A stretch of 64,000 nucleotides of DNA, taken from the NCBI RefSeq assembly GCF_026341125.1, contig NZ_JAPEOR010000001.1, positions 3,596,001-3,660,000 on the forward strand. Direction: 5' to 3'. The position numbers and the translations under genes are program-made. Numbering within the stretch: the stretch's first letter is position 1; each line of letters opens with the position of its first letter. Positions 37,345 through 46,803 of the stretch are shown here, piece after piece. The stretch is from Streptomyces sp. NBC_01142 (GTDB lineage: Bacteria; Actinomycetota; Actinomycetes; Streptomycetales; Streptomycetaceae). Under the pieces are notes generated by a model. The model ran no database searches. It was not told the origin of the DNA and saw only the letters and a list, made by a program, of their open reading frames with translations.

Positions 37345-37831
37345 TCACCCGGAAACGCCCTGCTGACTGCTGGTTTCAGAATGACTCGTGGTGTCTGCGG
37401 GTCCAGGCGAGTTTGGCCTCGTCAGCCCCGGTCTTGCCGTAGACCGGGTGAGCAGCGCCGAGCCCGCATGGGGGACCAAACCTTCGCCGTCCGCCGTGAC
37501 TTCTACGGTGAATGAGCGGCCATCGCGCTGCATCTTCAAGGTGAATCCTCCTGGGTTCGATCTTCGATCTGGACAACCGAAGAATTGCTGTTCGGGTGGA
37601 CGAAACGGCGCCTCGGGAGACCCGGGGCGCTTCACCTTGGTGCAAGATCACGGCCAGCCCGAACAAAAGGAACGAAAACCGCCGTAATGGATCATTGCGG
37701 ACACCGGGTCCGTCGATCATAATCCGCGTGTCAGGTCGAGTCCTGCCTCCGGCATCGGGAAGTGGCTCCGGAGACCACGACAGTGCAACCGCCCGCCCCA
37801 ACGCCTTGACCAAGGAAAAGAGCTGACCAGG
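37345..37831. other. Intergenic with an IS1380-like 5' remnant
   Basis: Apart from the transposase scrap described separately, this 487-bp stretch shows only the promoter side of the downstream lipoprotein gene, with a comparatively AT-rich patch around 37660-37730. Confidence 0.4.
37436..37539 (-). pseudogene. IS1380 family transposase, N-terminal remnant
   Basis: On the minus strand, AGGAGG (37547-37552) precedes TTG 37539 and a frame reading MQRDGRSFTVEVTADGEGLV then PHAGSALLTRSTARPGLTR. This matches the conserved start of IS1380 transposases (VxADGxGLVxHxGxxLL). The similarity stops after about 35 codons. Only the 5' end of the element's gene survives. Confidence 0.5.
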
Positions 37832-38788
37832 GTGCTGAGCAGTGGTGGGTACTCGGCCGTGTTGAGGACTGCTTTCGCGGGGGCGCTGCTCGTCGCCGGC
37901 TTCGCAGTCGTCTCGTGCGGCGGCGACGGCAACAAGGCTGGCGCGAACGGCAAGGTCACGGTCGTCTACGAGGACAATGCGATCAAGCAGGAGGACCGGC
38001 AGGCCGTAGCGGTGATCCGGAAGTCCCGCGTGCTCGAGCAGGTCGCCGACTGGGTGAACAAGTCGGTCGCCCTCCCGCATGACCTGGTCGTGAAAGTCAC
38101 CGGCAAGGTCCCACCGGGGGTTACGGATGCGGTCACCCAGCCGGACGGCAGGACGATCTTTGTGCCCCCGGCGTTCCTGACCCAGATCGAAGGGGTCCTC
38201 AGCAACGTGGTCAAGACCGTCGAGCGTCCCGCCCTGTTCCCCGAGGCCATGTTCAACGCCGACGACCTGACCGCGCTGTCGACCCAGTTCATCTTCGGCC
38301 ACGAGATGGGCCACACTCTGCAGCGTCAGCTTCTGCTTCCGAACCTCGGCCTCGAGGAGGTCGCCGCCGACGGGTTCGCGTCGTTCTACACCGTCAACGA
38401 GGTTGGACCGGGTCCGTCGCTGGCAGCCGCAATCCTTTTCGACGAGATCGCCCGCGAGGAGGGCAAGCTGACGCTGGAGGGGCTCTCGAGCGATCACCCC
38501 GTCACTCAGCAACGGGTCTTCAACTTCCTTTGCTACCTAGAGGGGAGCGACCCGAAGAGGTTCTACGAGCCCCTGGTCGGTGCCGGCTATCTGCCGAAAA
38601 CCCGCGCTCCGTTGTGTCCGCAGGCCTGGGCGATGCTGGACTTCGGCTGGTGGACCCAACTCCAGCCACATTTCAGTGGGGCATTCAAGGATCAGGGTGA
38701 CAAGACGCAGGAGAACGCACGCGACCAGCTGATCGCGGAGACGAAGGCCTTCGAGAAGCAGCTCGACAAACTCCGCAGCGGGCAATGA
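37832..38788 (+). CDS. Putative lipoprotein metallopeptidase (DUF4344-like)
   Basis: A 318-aa exported lipoprotein. The signal (LRTAFAGALLVAGFAVVSC) ends in a lipobox with the lipidated Cys in VVSCGG. The enzyme domain carries an HExxH zinc motif, His157-Glu158-x-x-His161 in FGHEMGHTLQRQ, with a likely third ligand acidic residue in LEEVAADGFASFY. This is the arrangement of DUF4344 metallopeptidases, which also keep a Trp-rich C-terminal part. GTG 37832 is the listed start; GTG 37859 (VLRTAFAG) would give a shorter, more typical signal peptide. Role unknown, probably extracytoplasmic protein turnover. Confidence 0.85.
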   Translation: MLSSGGYSAVLRTAFAGALLVAGFAVVSCGGDGNKAGANGKVTVVYEDNAIKQEDRQAVAVIRKSRVLEQVADWVNKSVALPHDLVVKVTGKVPPGVTDAVTQPDGRTIFVPPAFLTQIEGVLSNVVKTVERPALFPEAMFNADDLTALSTQFIFGHEMGHTLQRQLLLPNLGLEEVAADGFASFYTVNEVGPGPSLAAAILFDEIAREEGKLTLEGLSSDHPVTQQRVFNFLCYLEGSDPKRFYEPLVGAGYLPKTRAPLCPQAWAMLDFGWWTQLQPHFSGAFKDQGDKTQENARDQLIAETKAFEKQLDKLRSGQ

Positions 38789-39021
38789 GCATTCAGGGCC
38801 ATCGGTCGCATCTCCGGCCGTCCCTCAGCCCGATCGTGCAGCAAGTGCCGCGGAGGCAGGTCGCGTAGGTAGGAGGACACGTGTGTCGCTGGAAGATGCG
38901 GCGGTGACTCCACGGAACCCTTGGCCGCGGCGGCGCCCTGGGCTACCTGGCCGCGCGGGTTCACTGCCGGTACTGGCGCCCGCGCGGGCCGCGCGAGCTC
39001 GGCGGGCTGCCGGCCGCCCAC

Positions 39022-39786
39022 TCAACCGGAGTGCCTGTCGCCTGTGACGGAGGGACACATGGACTCGAAGTGGAAGGCGTTGATGTAACAGTCGCGTGGC
39101 TGCTGGATAGCGAAGGTGATGCAATTGAGCAGTGACTGCGCGGCGAGAGGGTCCTGAGGGCCACGTGGTGTCGTGTCCCATTCCGGGGAAAGGGGGTCGC
39201 GGCTGCTGTCGAAGTCCGGCGGGAACAGAGAGATCACGCGTACGCCCTGGGGGCGCAGCCGACGCGAGAGGGCTTCGGTGAAGCCCCGCTGGGCGTGCTT
39301 GGCTGCGTAGTAGGCCTCATGTGCCAGGGGGTGCTGGGCGCCCGGCACACCACAGTCGGAGACCATCGTGACCACGTCGGGGCCGTCGGAGGCCAGCAGC
39401 AGCGGCAGGAGGTTCTTCGTCACCAGGATGGTGCCGGTGCCGCCCGAGGCGAGGGTATCGGCGACGTCCTCGTCGGATGCCGACAGGAAGTCCGGGCCTT
39501 CCAGCCAGCGGGCACCGTTGTTGACGAGGACGTCGATGAGATCGGTGCGTTGGCCAACCGCCTTGGCGAACTCGCGGATCGAGGCGGGGTCGGACAGGTC
39601 ACAGGCGAAGGCGTGCACCCGGCCGTGCCCGCGGTCGAGGATCTCGCCGCGGGTGCGCTCGGCTGCTTCCAGTGTGCGTGCGGCGAGGAAGACTTCGGCT
39701 CCGAGGCCGGCGAAGTGATGGGCGAGGGCCCGGCCGAAGTCGCGGCCAGCACCGGTTATGACCACACGGCGGTCGGTGAGGTTCAT
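39022..39786 (-). CDS. Short-chain dehydrogenase/reductase
   Basis: A 254-aa NAD(P)-dependent SDR. Rossmann motif VVITGAGRDFGRALAHHF, the NNGA-like VLVNNGARWLEGP, the catalytic Tyr-Lys in EAYYAAKHAQRGF with a preceding Ser in MVSDCGVPGA, and PxxF at the usual place (ISLFPPDFDSS). Cofactor preference is likely NADP, from the basic ARTLEAAERT loop. Substrate unknown. It stands alone between intergenic gaps. Confidence 0.92.
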   Translation of the reverse strand: MNLTDRRVVITGAGRDFGRALAHHFAGLGAEVFLAARTLEAAERTRGEILDRGHGRVHAFACDLSDPASIREFAKAVGQRTDLIDVLVNNGARWLEGPDFLSASDEDVADTLASGGTGTILVTKNLLPLLLASDGPDVVTMVSDCGVPGAQHPLAHEAYYAAKHAQRGFTEALSRRLRPQGVRVISLFPPDFDSSRDPLSPEWDTTPRGPQDPLAAQSLLNCITFAIQQPRDCYINAFHFESMCPSVTGDRHSG

Positions 39787-40168
39787 GTCGTTCTTTCGAT
39801 CAAGTGAACGGCCAGGTGAGGCAGCGTTAGGAGGTTAGTCCAGGAGCAAGTCGGGCTCTGACGTCGGGGGATCGGAGCCATGTCCAGGGCAGTTGCGGTT
39901 CCCCGATGTCGGCGCTCGCAGCAGCCATCGAAGGTGCAGGCGGCCAGTTTCGAGAGCGCCGATTGGCCAACAGGCTCCCACCGATCAGCGCGGGACCGGC
40001 CCCAGATGAAGTACGCACTGGTCAGAGGCTGTGACCGCGCTTCAGCGAACCCTCCGCTCAGCAACGTGTTGGCGGCCATGTGCAGTCTGCGTGCCTACGT
40101 GCCTGCATCGGTCTCAGGTCGGCAGCGGTGTCAACGATCCCATTCCTCGCAGCGGGCCGGAGCCGGAG
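39787..40168. other. Intergenic, no gene seen
   Basis: A 382-bp gap between two minus-strand genes. A minus-strand frame ends IGEPQLPWTWLRSPDVRARL, but it has no start site or recognisable domain. Confidence 0.35.
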
Positions 40169-40621
40169 CTACGCCACGCAGAACTCGTTGCCCTCAGGGT
40201 CCTGCATGATCCACCAGTGCCCGGCCGGCCCCTTGTTCACTTCGCGGATGCGGGTTGCCCCCAGGTCTTCGAGTCGTGTCATCAGCTTGTCGAGCCCACC
40301 GGGCTCACTGTGGACGTCCAGGTGCAGACGGTTCTTGCCCGACTTGCCCTCGGGTACCTCCTGGAAGAGCAGGCGGCGGCCATGGCCGATGCCGCTGATC
40401 TCGTCGTACGGGTCCTCGGGATGGCGGATTGCGGCGTAGCCGCGGAACGTCTTGCGGCCGTTGTGCTCAGCGACCGCGTCCTCGCTGATGTGTCCGGCGG
40501 TCAGCAGGCGCTCGATGAGGGAACTTGGGTCTTCCACCTCGTAGTCCAGCGCCGCGGCCCAGAAGTCCGCGAGGGCGGGTGCGTTCGTGCTGTCGATGAC
40601 GAGCTTCCAGTGCAATGCCAT
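40169..40621 (-). CDS. VOC family protein (glyoxalase/dioxygenase superfamily)
   Basis: A 150-aa single-domain vicinal oxygen chelate protein. It opens LHWKLVIDSTNAPALADFW and ends HWWIMQDPEGNEFCVA, the typical betaalphabetabetabeta pattern with the late PEGNEF strand. The central NRLHLDVHSEPGGLDKLMTR provides a His that could bind metal. Actinobacterial members of this group have unknown substrates and some confer resistance by binding or modifying drugs. The start is ATG 40621 (MALHWKLV); ATG 40639 adds six residues. Confidence 0.9.
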   Translation of the reverse strand: MALHWKLVIDSTNAPALADFWAAALDYEVEDPSSLIERLLTAGHISEDAVAEHNGRKTFRGYAAIRHPEDPYDEISGIGHGRRLLFQEVPEGKSGKNRLHLDVHSEPGGLDKLMTRLEDLGATRIREVNKGPAGHWWIMQDPEGNEFCVA

Positions 40622-41110
40622 GTAACCACTGTCTCTCATAAGCGGTCATCTGTGAGAGTTCTGCGAGAACCCCGGTGATCCGTTTCCGCAGGTGGCCGCT
40701 CACAAGAGTCTCCTCAGGTCGGACTTCCGCACCAGCATCCTGCGCCGCCACCTGGGCTCCGCCGTCACTGCCGCCCTCCAGAGCCCAAGCGGGAGGGAAG
40801 CGTGAAACGCAAGGTTGTGCGCCGTTACCGGAACCCCGGCCTGGGGGACGCACGCGGACCTTCCTGCCGACCTCTCAGCACCGCAAGCCGGCCCCTATGC
40901 CGCGGCTGAGTTCACCCTGAAGGACCTTCGCCCTTGACGTCGGCCAGTCACCCGCGACTGGCCGACGGACACCGTTCGCTGAGGGTGCAAGCTTGGGCAC
41001 TGCCCGGATTCGTGACACGAGCGGGGTGTGCTGGTCGGGGTAGCCGAACCGTATCTCCGGGCCGTAGCGTCTGCCCGTCTCAGGAGAAGCAGATCAGGGG
41101 GGCAGCAGCA
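40622..41110. other. Intergenic, no gene seen
   Basis: A 489-bp divergent gap. It holds the promoter of the lipoprotein gene and a G-rich ribosome site near its end. A short plus-strand tail (GPYAAAEFTLKDLRP, ending about 40937) could be debris of a lost gene. Confidence 0.35.
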
Positions 41111-41830
41111 GTGTGGACGAGGTGCTGGAAGGTGGCGAGTGCGGGGGTGGCTGCCGGGGTGTTCGTCGTCTCCGGGTGTTCGGCACAGGATTCGGTCGAT
41201 GACGCAAAGGGGACCGATGCGGCATCGGCGTTCGTGGAGCCGTCGCCGTCGCCGTCGGGGCCTCGGCCGCTGACGACCGCACAGGTGAAGTCACTCCTGC
41301 TACGGGAGAAGGACGTGCCGCAGGCTGACAGCGTGACCGTGCAGGGCCCGGTTCCCAAGTACGATCCGCGGGTTGTGGTAGCGAGCCCGGACTGCCAGAA
41401 GGTGTTCGACGCGCTCGTCGCACACGATGCGTCCACGTCCGTGATCCAGGACTTCTGGTGGAAGAACAACCGCTGGGGCGCCCGGACCTGGCTGGCCTCG
41501 TACAGCGGCGCCGAGGCGCCAGAGCAGTTCCAGAGACTCAAGGAAGGACTCAAGACCTGCAAGGCCCTTCTCGGGGAAACCCCCGAGGGGAAGCTCAATT
41601 CCCGTATCACCGTGGCGAAGGCCCCCGCGATCGGTGACGAGGCCGTCGCCTTCGACCTGAGCATGAACGGCCCAGATCGCACGGTGCTGATCGACCACCA
41701 CATCCTGGTGCGTGTGGGCAGCCTCACTGTGGACTTCAGCGACCGCGGCGTGCAGCGCACACCCAGGTTCCCGCTCGACGTGGTGGTCGACGAGCAGCTC
41801 GACCGGCTCACGCAAGGGCCGAGCACCTGA
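41111..41830 (+). CDS. Secreted lipoprotein of unknown function
   Basis: A 239-aa lipoprotein. The signal runs VWTRCWKVASAGVAAGVFVV with lipobox SGC, followed by a Ser/Pro/acidic linker (AFVEPSPSPSGPRPL). The mature domain contains VKSLLLREKDVPQADSVTVQ, an FWWKNNRWGARTWLASYSG segment and strand-rich C terminus (ILVRVGSLTVDFSD), resembling extracellular sensor domains of PknH type. Four Cys may form disulfides. GTG 41111 follows AGGGGGG at 41096-41102. It may be a small surface sensor or binding protein; not assigned. Confidence 0.83.
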   Translation: MWTRCWKVASAGVAAGVFVVSGCSAQDSVDDAKGTDAASAFVEPSPSPSGPRPLTTAQVKSLLLREKDVPQADSVTVQGPVPKYDPRVVVASPDCQKVFDALVAHDASTSVIQDFWWKNNRWGARTWLASYSGAEAPEQFQRLKEGLKTCKALLGETPEGKLNSRITVAKAPAIGDEAVAFDLSMNGPDRTVLIDHHILVRVGSLTVDFSDRGVQRTPRFPLDVVVDEQLDRLTQGPST

Positions 41831-42136
41831 CGCGCCACTGGCCCAGCTCCCGGCAGCGTGGACGTTACGGGCCTGGACTGCGAAGCGCGGCGCCGCCGAA
41901 CCACCGCGCACCGCACGGAATGTGACGGCGGTGCGCACGGCCCCGACCCTGCTCCGGATTCCACGCGCACCCGGGCTTTCACGGATGCACGCGAAGGCAA
42001 CGAACTGTGCGCTGACGGCCAACGACTCTCGGCACGGTGCAGGCCAGACTCCTGGAGCTGGCTCGTGGGCTGCCCGTCGGCGGGCTGCCCGGCCAGGCGC
42101 CTGTCAGCGCTCGAAACCGGCCCGAGGGGGGCACAC
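41831..42136. other. Intergenic, no gene seen
   Basis: A 306-bp gap between two same-strand secreted-protein genes. It ends in the strong GAGGGGGG ribosome site of the protease gene. No hairpin or operator was recognised. Confidence 0.4.
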
Positions 42137-43489
42137 ATGAAGCGTGCAGGGAAATGCTGGTCCATATCCGCGGCACTCGCCGCGGCCACGTCACTCAGCC
42201 TGACCGTGGGCGCCCCAGCGGCCTCGGGGGCCCTGGGGAACTCGGGGACGCCGGGCGACGTGCGTGTCGCGCAGCGGAACGTCCAGCCGGGCGACTCGGC
42301 GCGGGACCGTCGCATACACGAGAACCAGGTCGCACTGAATCAACTCGCCAACCGCTTGGTGCCTGTTCCGGAGGACCGGAGACGCTACGTACCCGGATTC
42401 GCCGGTATTGTCCTGGATGCCGAGAAGGCTACTCTGGTCGTGTACTGGAAGGGCAGGGTCCCCGCGAGAATCTCGCGTATTCTCGCCAGCGCTCCCCGTG
42501 GCGTGGCGGCTCGCCTGGGCTCGGCGAAGTATTCGAAGGGCGAACTCAGCCGGGCGAGGGACACGCTCCTCGCGCGGGAAGACGCACGGAGCTCCACCTC
42601 GCTGGCCGCCCAAGGCCTGTCTGTGGGCGCGGTGTCCGTCCTGGCGGACGGGAGCGGGCTCGAAGCGCAGTACGAGAGGACCGCTGCGCGGCGGCCGTCG
42701 TCGACCGAGACCGGTACACCGTCCCAGACGGCGCTCGAAAGAGACATCCGCACGGCAACGGGAGTTCCCGTCGACCTGACGCTCAGCGCCGCCCCGAGGG
42801 CCGCCAACAGAGTCGACGACTCCTCTCCCTGGTACGGCGGCGGGCTCCTCACCAATCCCAACAGCAAGTCGTGCACGGCTGGTTTCGGCGCGACCTCGCC
42901 GGCGGGGAACCTGCTCATAACGGCGGCCCACTGCGGAGCCTCCGGGCAGTATTCCGACGGCGTGGGGGAAACCATCGGGCCCGTCCAAGCGGTGAAGGGC
43001 TCCCTCGACACCACGGTCATCCGTGTCACGAACGGCACCTCCTCCTGGCGCTACTTCGACGGCCCCTGGGACACCCAGGCGAGCAAGTACATCGACGGGT
43101 CCGCGACGAACTGGACGGGCGACTACGTCTGTGGCTCCGGTGCGGCGACCGGAATCCGCTGCAACCTGAAGATCATCAATGACGACACCTACACCATCCA
43201 GGACGGCGTCCGCATCTCCCCGGTGGTCCAGGCCGAGCGCAGTTTCCCCGCGGACATCGCCCTCGGCAAGGGAGACAGCGGCGGCCCCGTCGTCGCCTCC
43301 ACGGACGGCAAGTACGGCGAGAACATGACGGCACGCGGCCTCATCAGCGGAGGGTCCAACGAGATCCCCTGCCCCGTCGGGGGAACGAGCGCGCCGACCA
43401 CCTGCTACGCCACGCTGTGGTACGTGCCGATCCGGCCCATCCTCAGTCACTTCGGCTTGACGTTGCGTACCGACACGTCCCGTCCTTAG
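42137..43489 (+). CDS. Secreted trypsin-like serine protease with pro-region
   Basis: A 450-aa secreted enzyme. It has a signal peptide (SISAALAAATSLSLTVGAPA), a pro-region of about 190 residues, then a chymotrypsin-fold domain with His265 (ITAAHCGASG), Asp291 (SLDTTVIRV) and Ser381 (KGDSGGPVVAS). It resembles Streptomyces S1 family proteases with large propeptides. Two Cys pairs (SCTAGF/AAHC and VCGSG/IRCNL) probably make disulfides. ATG 42137 has GAGGGGGG about 5 nt upstream. It should be autoprocessed outside the cell and degrade proteins. Confidence 0.9.
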   Translation: MKRAGKCWSISAALAAATSLSLTVGAPAASGALGNSGTPGDVRVAQRNVQPGDSARDRRIHENQVALNQLANRLVPVPEDRRRYVPGFAGIVLDAEKATLVVYWKGRVPARISRILASAPRGVAARLGSAKYSKGELSRARDTLLAREDARSSTSLAAQGLSVGAVSVLADGSGLEAQYERTAARRPSSTETGTPSQTALERDIRTATGVPVDLTLSAAPRAANRVDDSSPWYGGGLLTNPNSKSCTAGFGATSPAGNLLITAAHCGASGQYSDGVGETIGPVQAVKGSLDTTVIRVTNGTSSWRYFDGPWDTQASKYIDGSATNWTGDYVCGSGAATGIRCNLKIINDDTYTIQDGVRISPVVQAERSFPADIALGKGDSGGPVVASTDGKYGENMTARGLISGGSNEIPCPVGGTSAPTTCYATLWYVPIRPILSHFGLTLRTDTSRP

Positions 43490-43864
43490 CGGCTCCTCGC
43501 GCCCCTACTCGGAAGCGGGCGGCCACGGCTCGGCTCGTACCCATGAGCAGGTGCCTAGGTGAGAGGTGAGAGGTGAGAGGTGAGCGAGGGCATGGGCACT
43601 GGGCGGTCACCGGTGGGCAGCCACGGACTGGGCGTCGGCTGTCGCTCCCGCTCCTTGCCCGTCGCCCCGGCGTGGCGCCACGCGCTGGGCATCACGCCGG
43701 GCGTGCAGTGGATTTGGTGCTCGTTCTGCACCCCTCGCAACCAGGTTCTTCAGTGTGACGGCGGTCCGGGAGGGCAGCCGGGGCGGCCGGTTGCGTACTG
43801 TCCGTCGGCCAACATGTACCCATATGCTCCTGCCTTGGCCTGCCCGCCCGTTTCAGGAGGTGTC
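43490..43864. other. Intergenic, contains a 7-bp tandem repeat
   Basis: No gene is visible. The sequence AGGTGAG is repeated four times without interruption (43557-43584). The zinc-ribbon gene begins directly after an AGGAGG site at the end of this stretch. Confidence 0.45.
43557..43584 (+). repeat. Tandem 7-bp repeat, four copies
   Basis: Four exact, uninterrupted copies of AGGTGAG. There are no spacers, so it is not a CRISPR array. It may be a slippage-prone microsatellite. Confidence 0.9.
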
Positions 43865-44077
43865 GTGCCACGCAATATGATGTTCTGCTACACCTGCGAC
43901 TCTGACGAACTGCATCGTCCTCTCACTGCCCTGGAGAAGACCTGGCTCAAGGAGCGCACGAGCCGGAAGAACGTCGAGGGGTTCTTCATGTGCAAGGCGC
44001 CGGACTGCCGGAATGTGCGCGCCGGGTTCAACAAGCGCCCCTTCGACCCCGTCATCCGTGTTCCCCTGCCCGAGTGA
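43865..44077 (+). CDS. Small zinc-ribbon-like protein
   Basis: A 70-aa protein with two Cys pairs: FCYTCDSDE near the N terminus and MCKAPDCRNVR in the second half, a C-x2-C ... C-x4-C arrangement that could bind zinc. It ends in FNKRPFDPVIRVPLPE. Proteins of this look are common in Streptomyces and unassigned. AGGAGGT sits 2-3 nt before GTG 43865, which is short; ATG 43877 is the other candidate. A decayed copy of its C-terminal tail exists at 55922-55975 on the other strand. A broken IS5 follows. Confidence 0.72.
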   Translation: MPRNMMFCYTCDSDELHRPLTALEKTWLKERTSRKNVEGFFMCKAPDCRNVRAGFNKRPFDPVIRVPLPE

Positions 44078-44271
44078 TCCATTGCGGGGGCAGCAGCGCC
44101 CTGCAGCAGACACCTTTCTGTTGCACGGCGCTGCTGCGTCTGCTGCACGGTCGCGACGCGGCCTACTGCACGAGCAGCAGCCGTGTGCCGTCTGGGGCGG
44201 GCCACGGTGTGTCGTCGCTTGTTGGCAGTAGGCCGTGTCTCTTCGATCAGGGAGCTCGTTGTTCTGCTCAT

Positions 44272-45174
44272 GATGAGTCGGGGGGGATCTGACTGACGAC
44301 GAGTGGGCTGTGCTGGAGCCTCTGCTACCGGTGAGCAATAACCGGTCTGGCCGGTGGCGGGACCACCGCCAGGTAATCAACGGGTTCATTCACCGGCTGA
44401 GCACCGGCGTGCAGTGGCGCGAGCTGCCTGAACGCTTCGGCCCGTGGAAGACCGTCCACAAACGCCACCTGCTGTGGTCGGCCGACGGCACCTGGGAGAG
44501 GCTCCTCCAGCACGTCCAGGCTGTCGCCGACGCCGAGGGCGACATCGACTGGAACATCAACGTTGCTCCACAGTCGCGCGCGCCCACCAGCCCGCCGCCG
44601 GCGCGCCCAAAAGGGGCCCCAAAAAGATCGGTTCAGCCCCGGACGGCGGCGGCGAGCCTGCGCGACGTGCTGGAGGAGGTGGTGCGGCAGGCGAGGCCCT
44701 TGGCCGGTCCCGTGGCGGGCTTACCAGCAAAATCCATATCGCCGGGGTCGCTGCCGCCCGTTGTCCCTGCTCATCACGCCGGGCCAGCGGGCGGACTGCA
44801 CACAGTTCGAGCCGATCATGGACAAGATCCGCGTCCCCCGCAGGAGATCTGGTCGCCCGCGCCGCACGCCGGACAGCGTCGGAGCAGACAAGGCGTACAG
44901 CAACCGCAAGATCCGCAGCTACCTCCGCAAGCGTGGGATCCGGCATGTGATCCCGGAGAAGAAGGACCACAAGGCCGCCCGCCTGCGCCGGGGTTCACAC
45001 GGCGGACGGCCTCCGGGATTCGACAAGGCGCGGTACAAAGATCGCAACATGGTGGAACGGGCCATCGGAAAGCTAAAACAGTTCAGAGCCGTGGCCGCCC
45101 GTTATGACAAGCGCGGATACGTCTGCCTTGGCACCGTGACTGCCGCTGCCCTCCTCATCTGGCTCCGATCATGA
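44272..45174 (+). mobile_element. IS5 family transposase, broken by frameshifts
   Basis: About 300 codons of an IS5-type DDE transposase are present in pieces: EWAVLEPLLPVSNNRSGRWR, VINGFIHRLSTGVQWRELPE in one frame, then STVARAHQ-like (VARAHQPAAGAPKRGPKK) and GGLTSKIHIAG in a second, and DKAYSNRKIRSYLRKRG, KARYKDRNMVERAIGKLKQF in a third. Shifts occur near 44563 and 44762. The expected start MSRGDLTDDEW is also out of frame by one base in a run of seven G (44280-44286). The catalytic acidic residues are spread over broken frames, so no full transposase can be made. Terminal inverted repeats were not resolved. Confidence 0.85.
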
Positions 45175-45198
45175 CCCTCGCGGTGGGACGTTAATCAG

Positions 45199-45227
45199 TT
45201 GTCGTCAGCCCATGGGCGACGGATACC
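45199..45227 (+). promoter_or_regulatory. Promoter of the AAC(3) gene
   Basis: TTGTCG (45199-45204) and GATACC (45222-45227) are separated by 17 bp. ATG 45237 follows 9 nt after the -10 with no Shine-Dalgarno sequence between, so the transcript is probably leaderless. It lies just outside the broken IS5. Confidence 0.6.
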
Positions 45228-45236
45228 GTCGCGTTC

Positions 45237-46091
45237 ATGGACGAACAGGCCCTGCTCAAGCGCTCCGATGGCCCAGTCACCCGCAGTCGGCTCATCCATG
45301 ACCTGACCGCGCTCGGCCTCACCGACGGCGACATCGTGATGTTCCACACGCGGATGTCCGCCCTCGGGTACGTGGCAGGCGGCCCTCAGACGGTCATCGG
45401 TGCCCTCCGCGATGTCGTGGGAGAGCAGGGAACCTTGATGGTGACCTGCGGCTGGAACGACGCCCCGCCCTATGACTTCACCGACTGGCCGCAAGCCTGG
45501 CAGGACGCCCTGCGCGCAGGGCACCCCGCATACGACCTCGAACTCAGCGAGGCAGACCACAACAACGGACGGCTCCCAGAAGCACTGCGCCGCTGGCCAA
45601 GCGCTGTACGCAGCCGACACCCCGACGCCAGCTTCGCCGCACTCGGTGCGGCGGCAACCATGCTGATGGCCGACCATCCCTGGGACGACCCGCACGGCCC
45701 CGACAGCCCGCTGGCCCGGCTGGTCACGATGGGCGGCCGGGTTCTTCTCCTGGGCGCCCCGCTGGACTCCCTCACGCTCCTGCATCAGGCCGAGGCGCTC
45801 GCCGAAGCCCCCGGCAAGCGATTCGTAGACTATGAGCAGCCGATCCTCGTTGATGGGGAGCGGGTCTGGCGGCGTTTCCACGACATCGACTCGGAAGACG
45901 GGGCCTTTGACTACTCCTCTGTAGTGCCTGAGAGACAGGACCCCTTCGAGGCCATCGCCCAGGACATGCTCGCCGCCGGAATCGGCAGCATGGGCATGAT
46001 CGGCGCCGCCGAAAGTTACTTGTTCGAAGCTGGCGAAGTCGTGAACTTCGGCATCACCTGGATCGAAGAGAAACTGGGCAAATCCCGGTAA
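45237..46091 (+). CDS. Aminoglycoside N(3)-acetyltransferase family protein
   Basis: A 284-aa acetyltransferase of the antibiotic-NAT (AAC(3)) fold, unrelated to GNAT. The signature order is present: VMFHTRMSALGYVAGGPQTV near the start, TLMVTCGWNDAPPYDF, RSRHPDASFAALGAAA with the catalytic-region His, DSPLARLVTMGGRVLLLGA and the LHQAEALAEAP block. Members transfer acetyl from acetyl-CoA to N-3 of 2-deoxystreptamine aminoglycosides and give resistance in producing Streptomyces; some homologues have other targets. The gene has its own promoter and no ribosome site. Confidence 0.92.
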   Translation: MDEQALLKRSDGPVTRSRLIHDLTALGLTDGDIVMFHTRMSALGYVAGGPQTVIGALRDVVGEQGTLMVTCGWNDAPPYDFTDWPQAWQDALRAGHPAYDLELSEADHNNGRLPEALRRWPSAVRSRHPDASFAALGAAATMLMADHPWDDPHGPDSPLARLVTMGGRVLLLGAPLDSLTLLHQAEALAEAPGKRFVDYEQPILVDGERVWRRFHDIDSEDGAFDYSSVVPERQDPFEAIAQDMLAAGIGSMGMIGAAESYLFEAGEVVNFGITWIEEKLGKSR

Positions 46092-46139
46092 CCCGGCCAA
46101 CGACAGACTGTTCACTCGGCTCTGCCCGTGATCGACGAG

Positions 46140-46756
46140 ACAGGACCTGGGAGCAGCAGCCCACAGACCGGCGAGCAGCACCACATCCACCGGCGGCGGG
46201 GTCTGCGGATGCTCGGCCAGCTCCCGGGCGTCGGCCTTTGCCTCGACCAGTTGCTCCAGGGCGTGCGCGTACTCGGCGTGCAGCTCGCGCGTCTCGATGC
46301 CGACAAGTTCCCTGATCAAGACCTCGGCCGGCTCCAGTTCCCGGTCCGTACCGGCACGGAGGGGGCAAGGTCGCCCGGTTCACACAGCCCGTCCTCCCAG
46401 AGCAGGGTCTGCAGAACGGGCACTCTGTGCCGTGGCCGCAACAGCGCCAGGCCTTCGCGACTCCTGATGGCGATCTTGGCCACGCCCACGCAGCCGGTAC
46501 GGGCGAGGACCTCAACGAGCAGGGCGTACGGACGGTGGGCACGCGGGCCGACGGGCACCGTGTAGTACGGCTTGCCGTACGTGATCGGGGCGATGTTCTG
46601 TCCGGGGACGAAGCCGAGTACCTCGAAGGCACGTTTCGTCGGGAGCGGAAGGTGGGCCAGGTCCTCTTCCGTGAGCGGCACCATGTGGCCGTCCGGGAGC
46701 GCGAAGCCGCGGCCGACTTCCTCGTACGGGATTTCTCCGAACTGGGCCGTGTTTGA
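46140..46756 (-). pseudogene. ku: Broken Ku gene (non-homologous end joining)
   Basis: The minus strand reads the middle and end of a bacterial Ku protein: YEEVGRGFALPDGHMVPLTE, LPLPTKRAFEVLGFVPGQNI, YYTVPVGPRAHRPYALLVEV, RSREGLALLRPRHRVPVL, then in another frame VGIETRELHAEYAHALEQLV and EAKADARELAEHPQ. A frameshift near 46350 splits it. The first ~100 codons of a normal ~300-aa Ku are missing and are replaced by IS5 debris. Intact Ku clamps DNA ends and recruits LigD; this copy cannot be made whole. Confidence 0.8.
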
Positions 46757-46803
46757 GATGTGGTCACAGTGGCTGCCGTATGAGGGTGAGTTGGACGGGG
46801 GCT

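Noticed and set aside
43557..43584. Tandem AGGTGAG repeat as a CRISPR-like array
   Set aside because: The copies are contiguous 7-mers with no spacers, and no cas genes are present.
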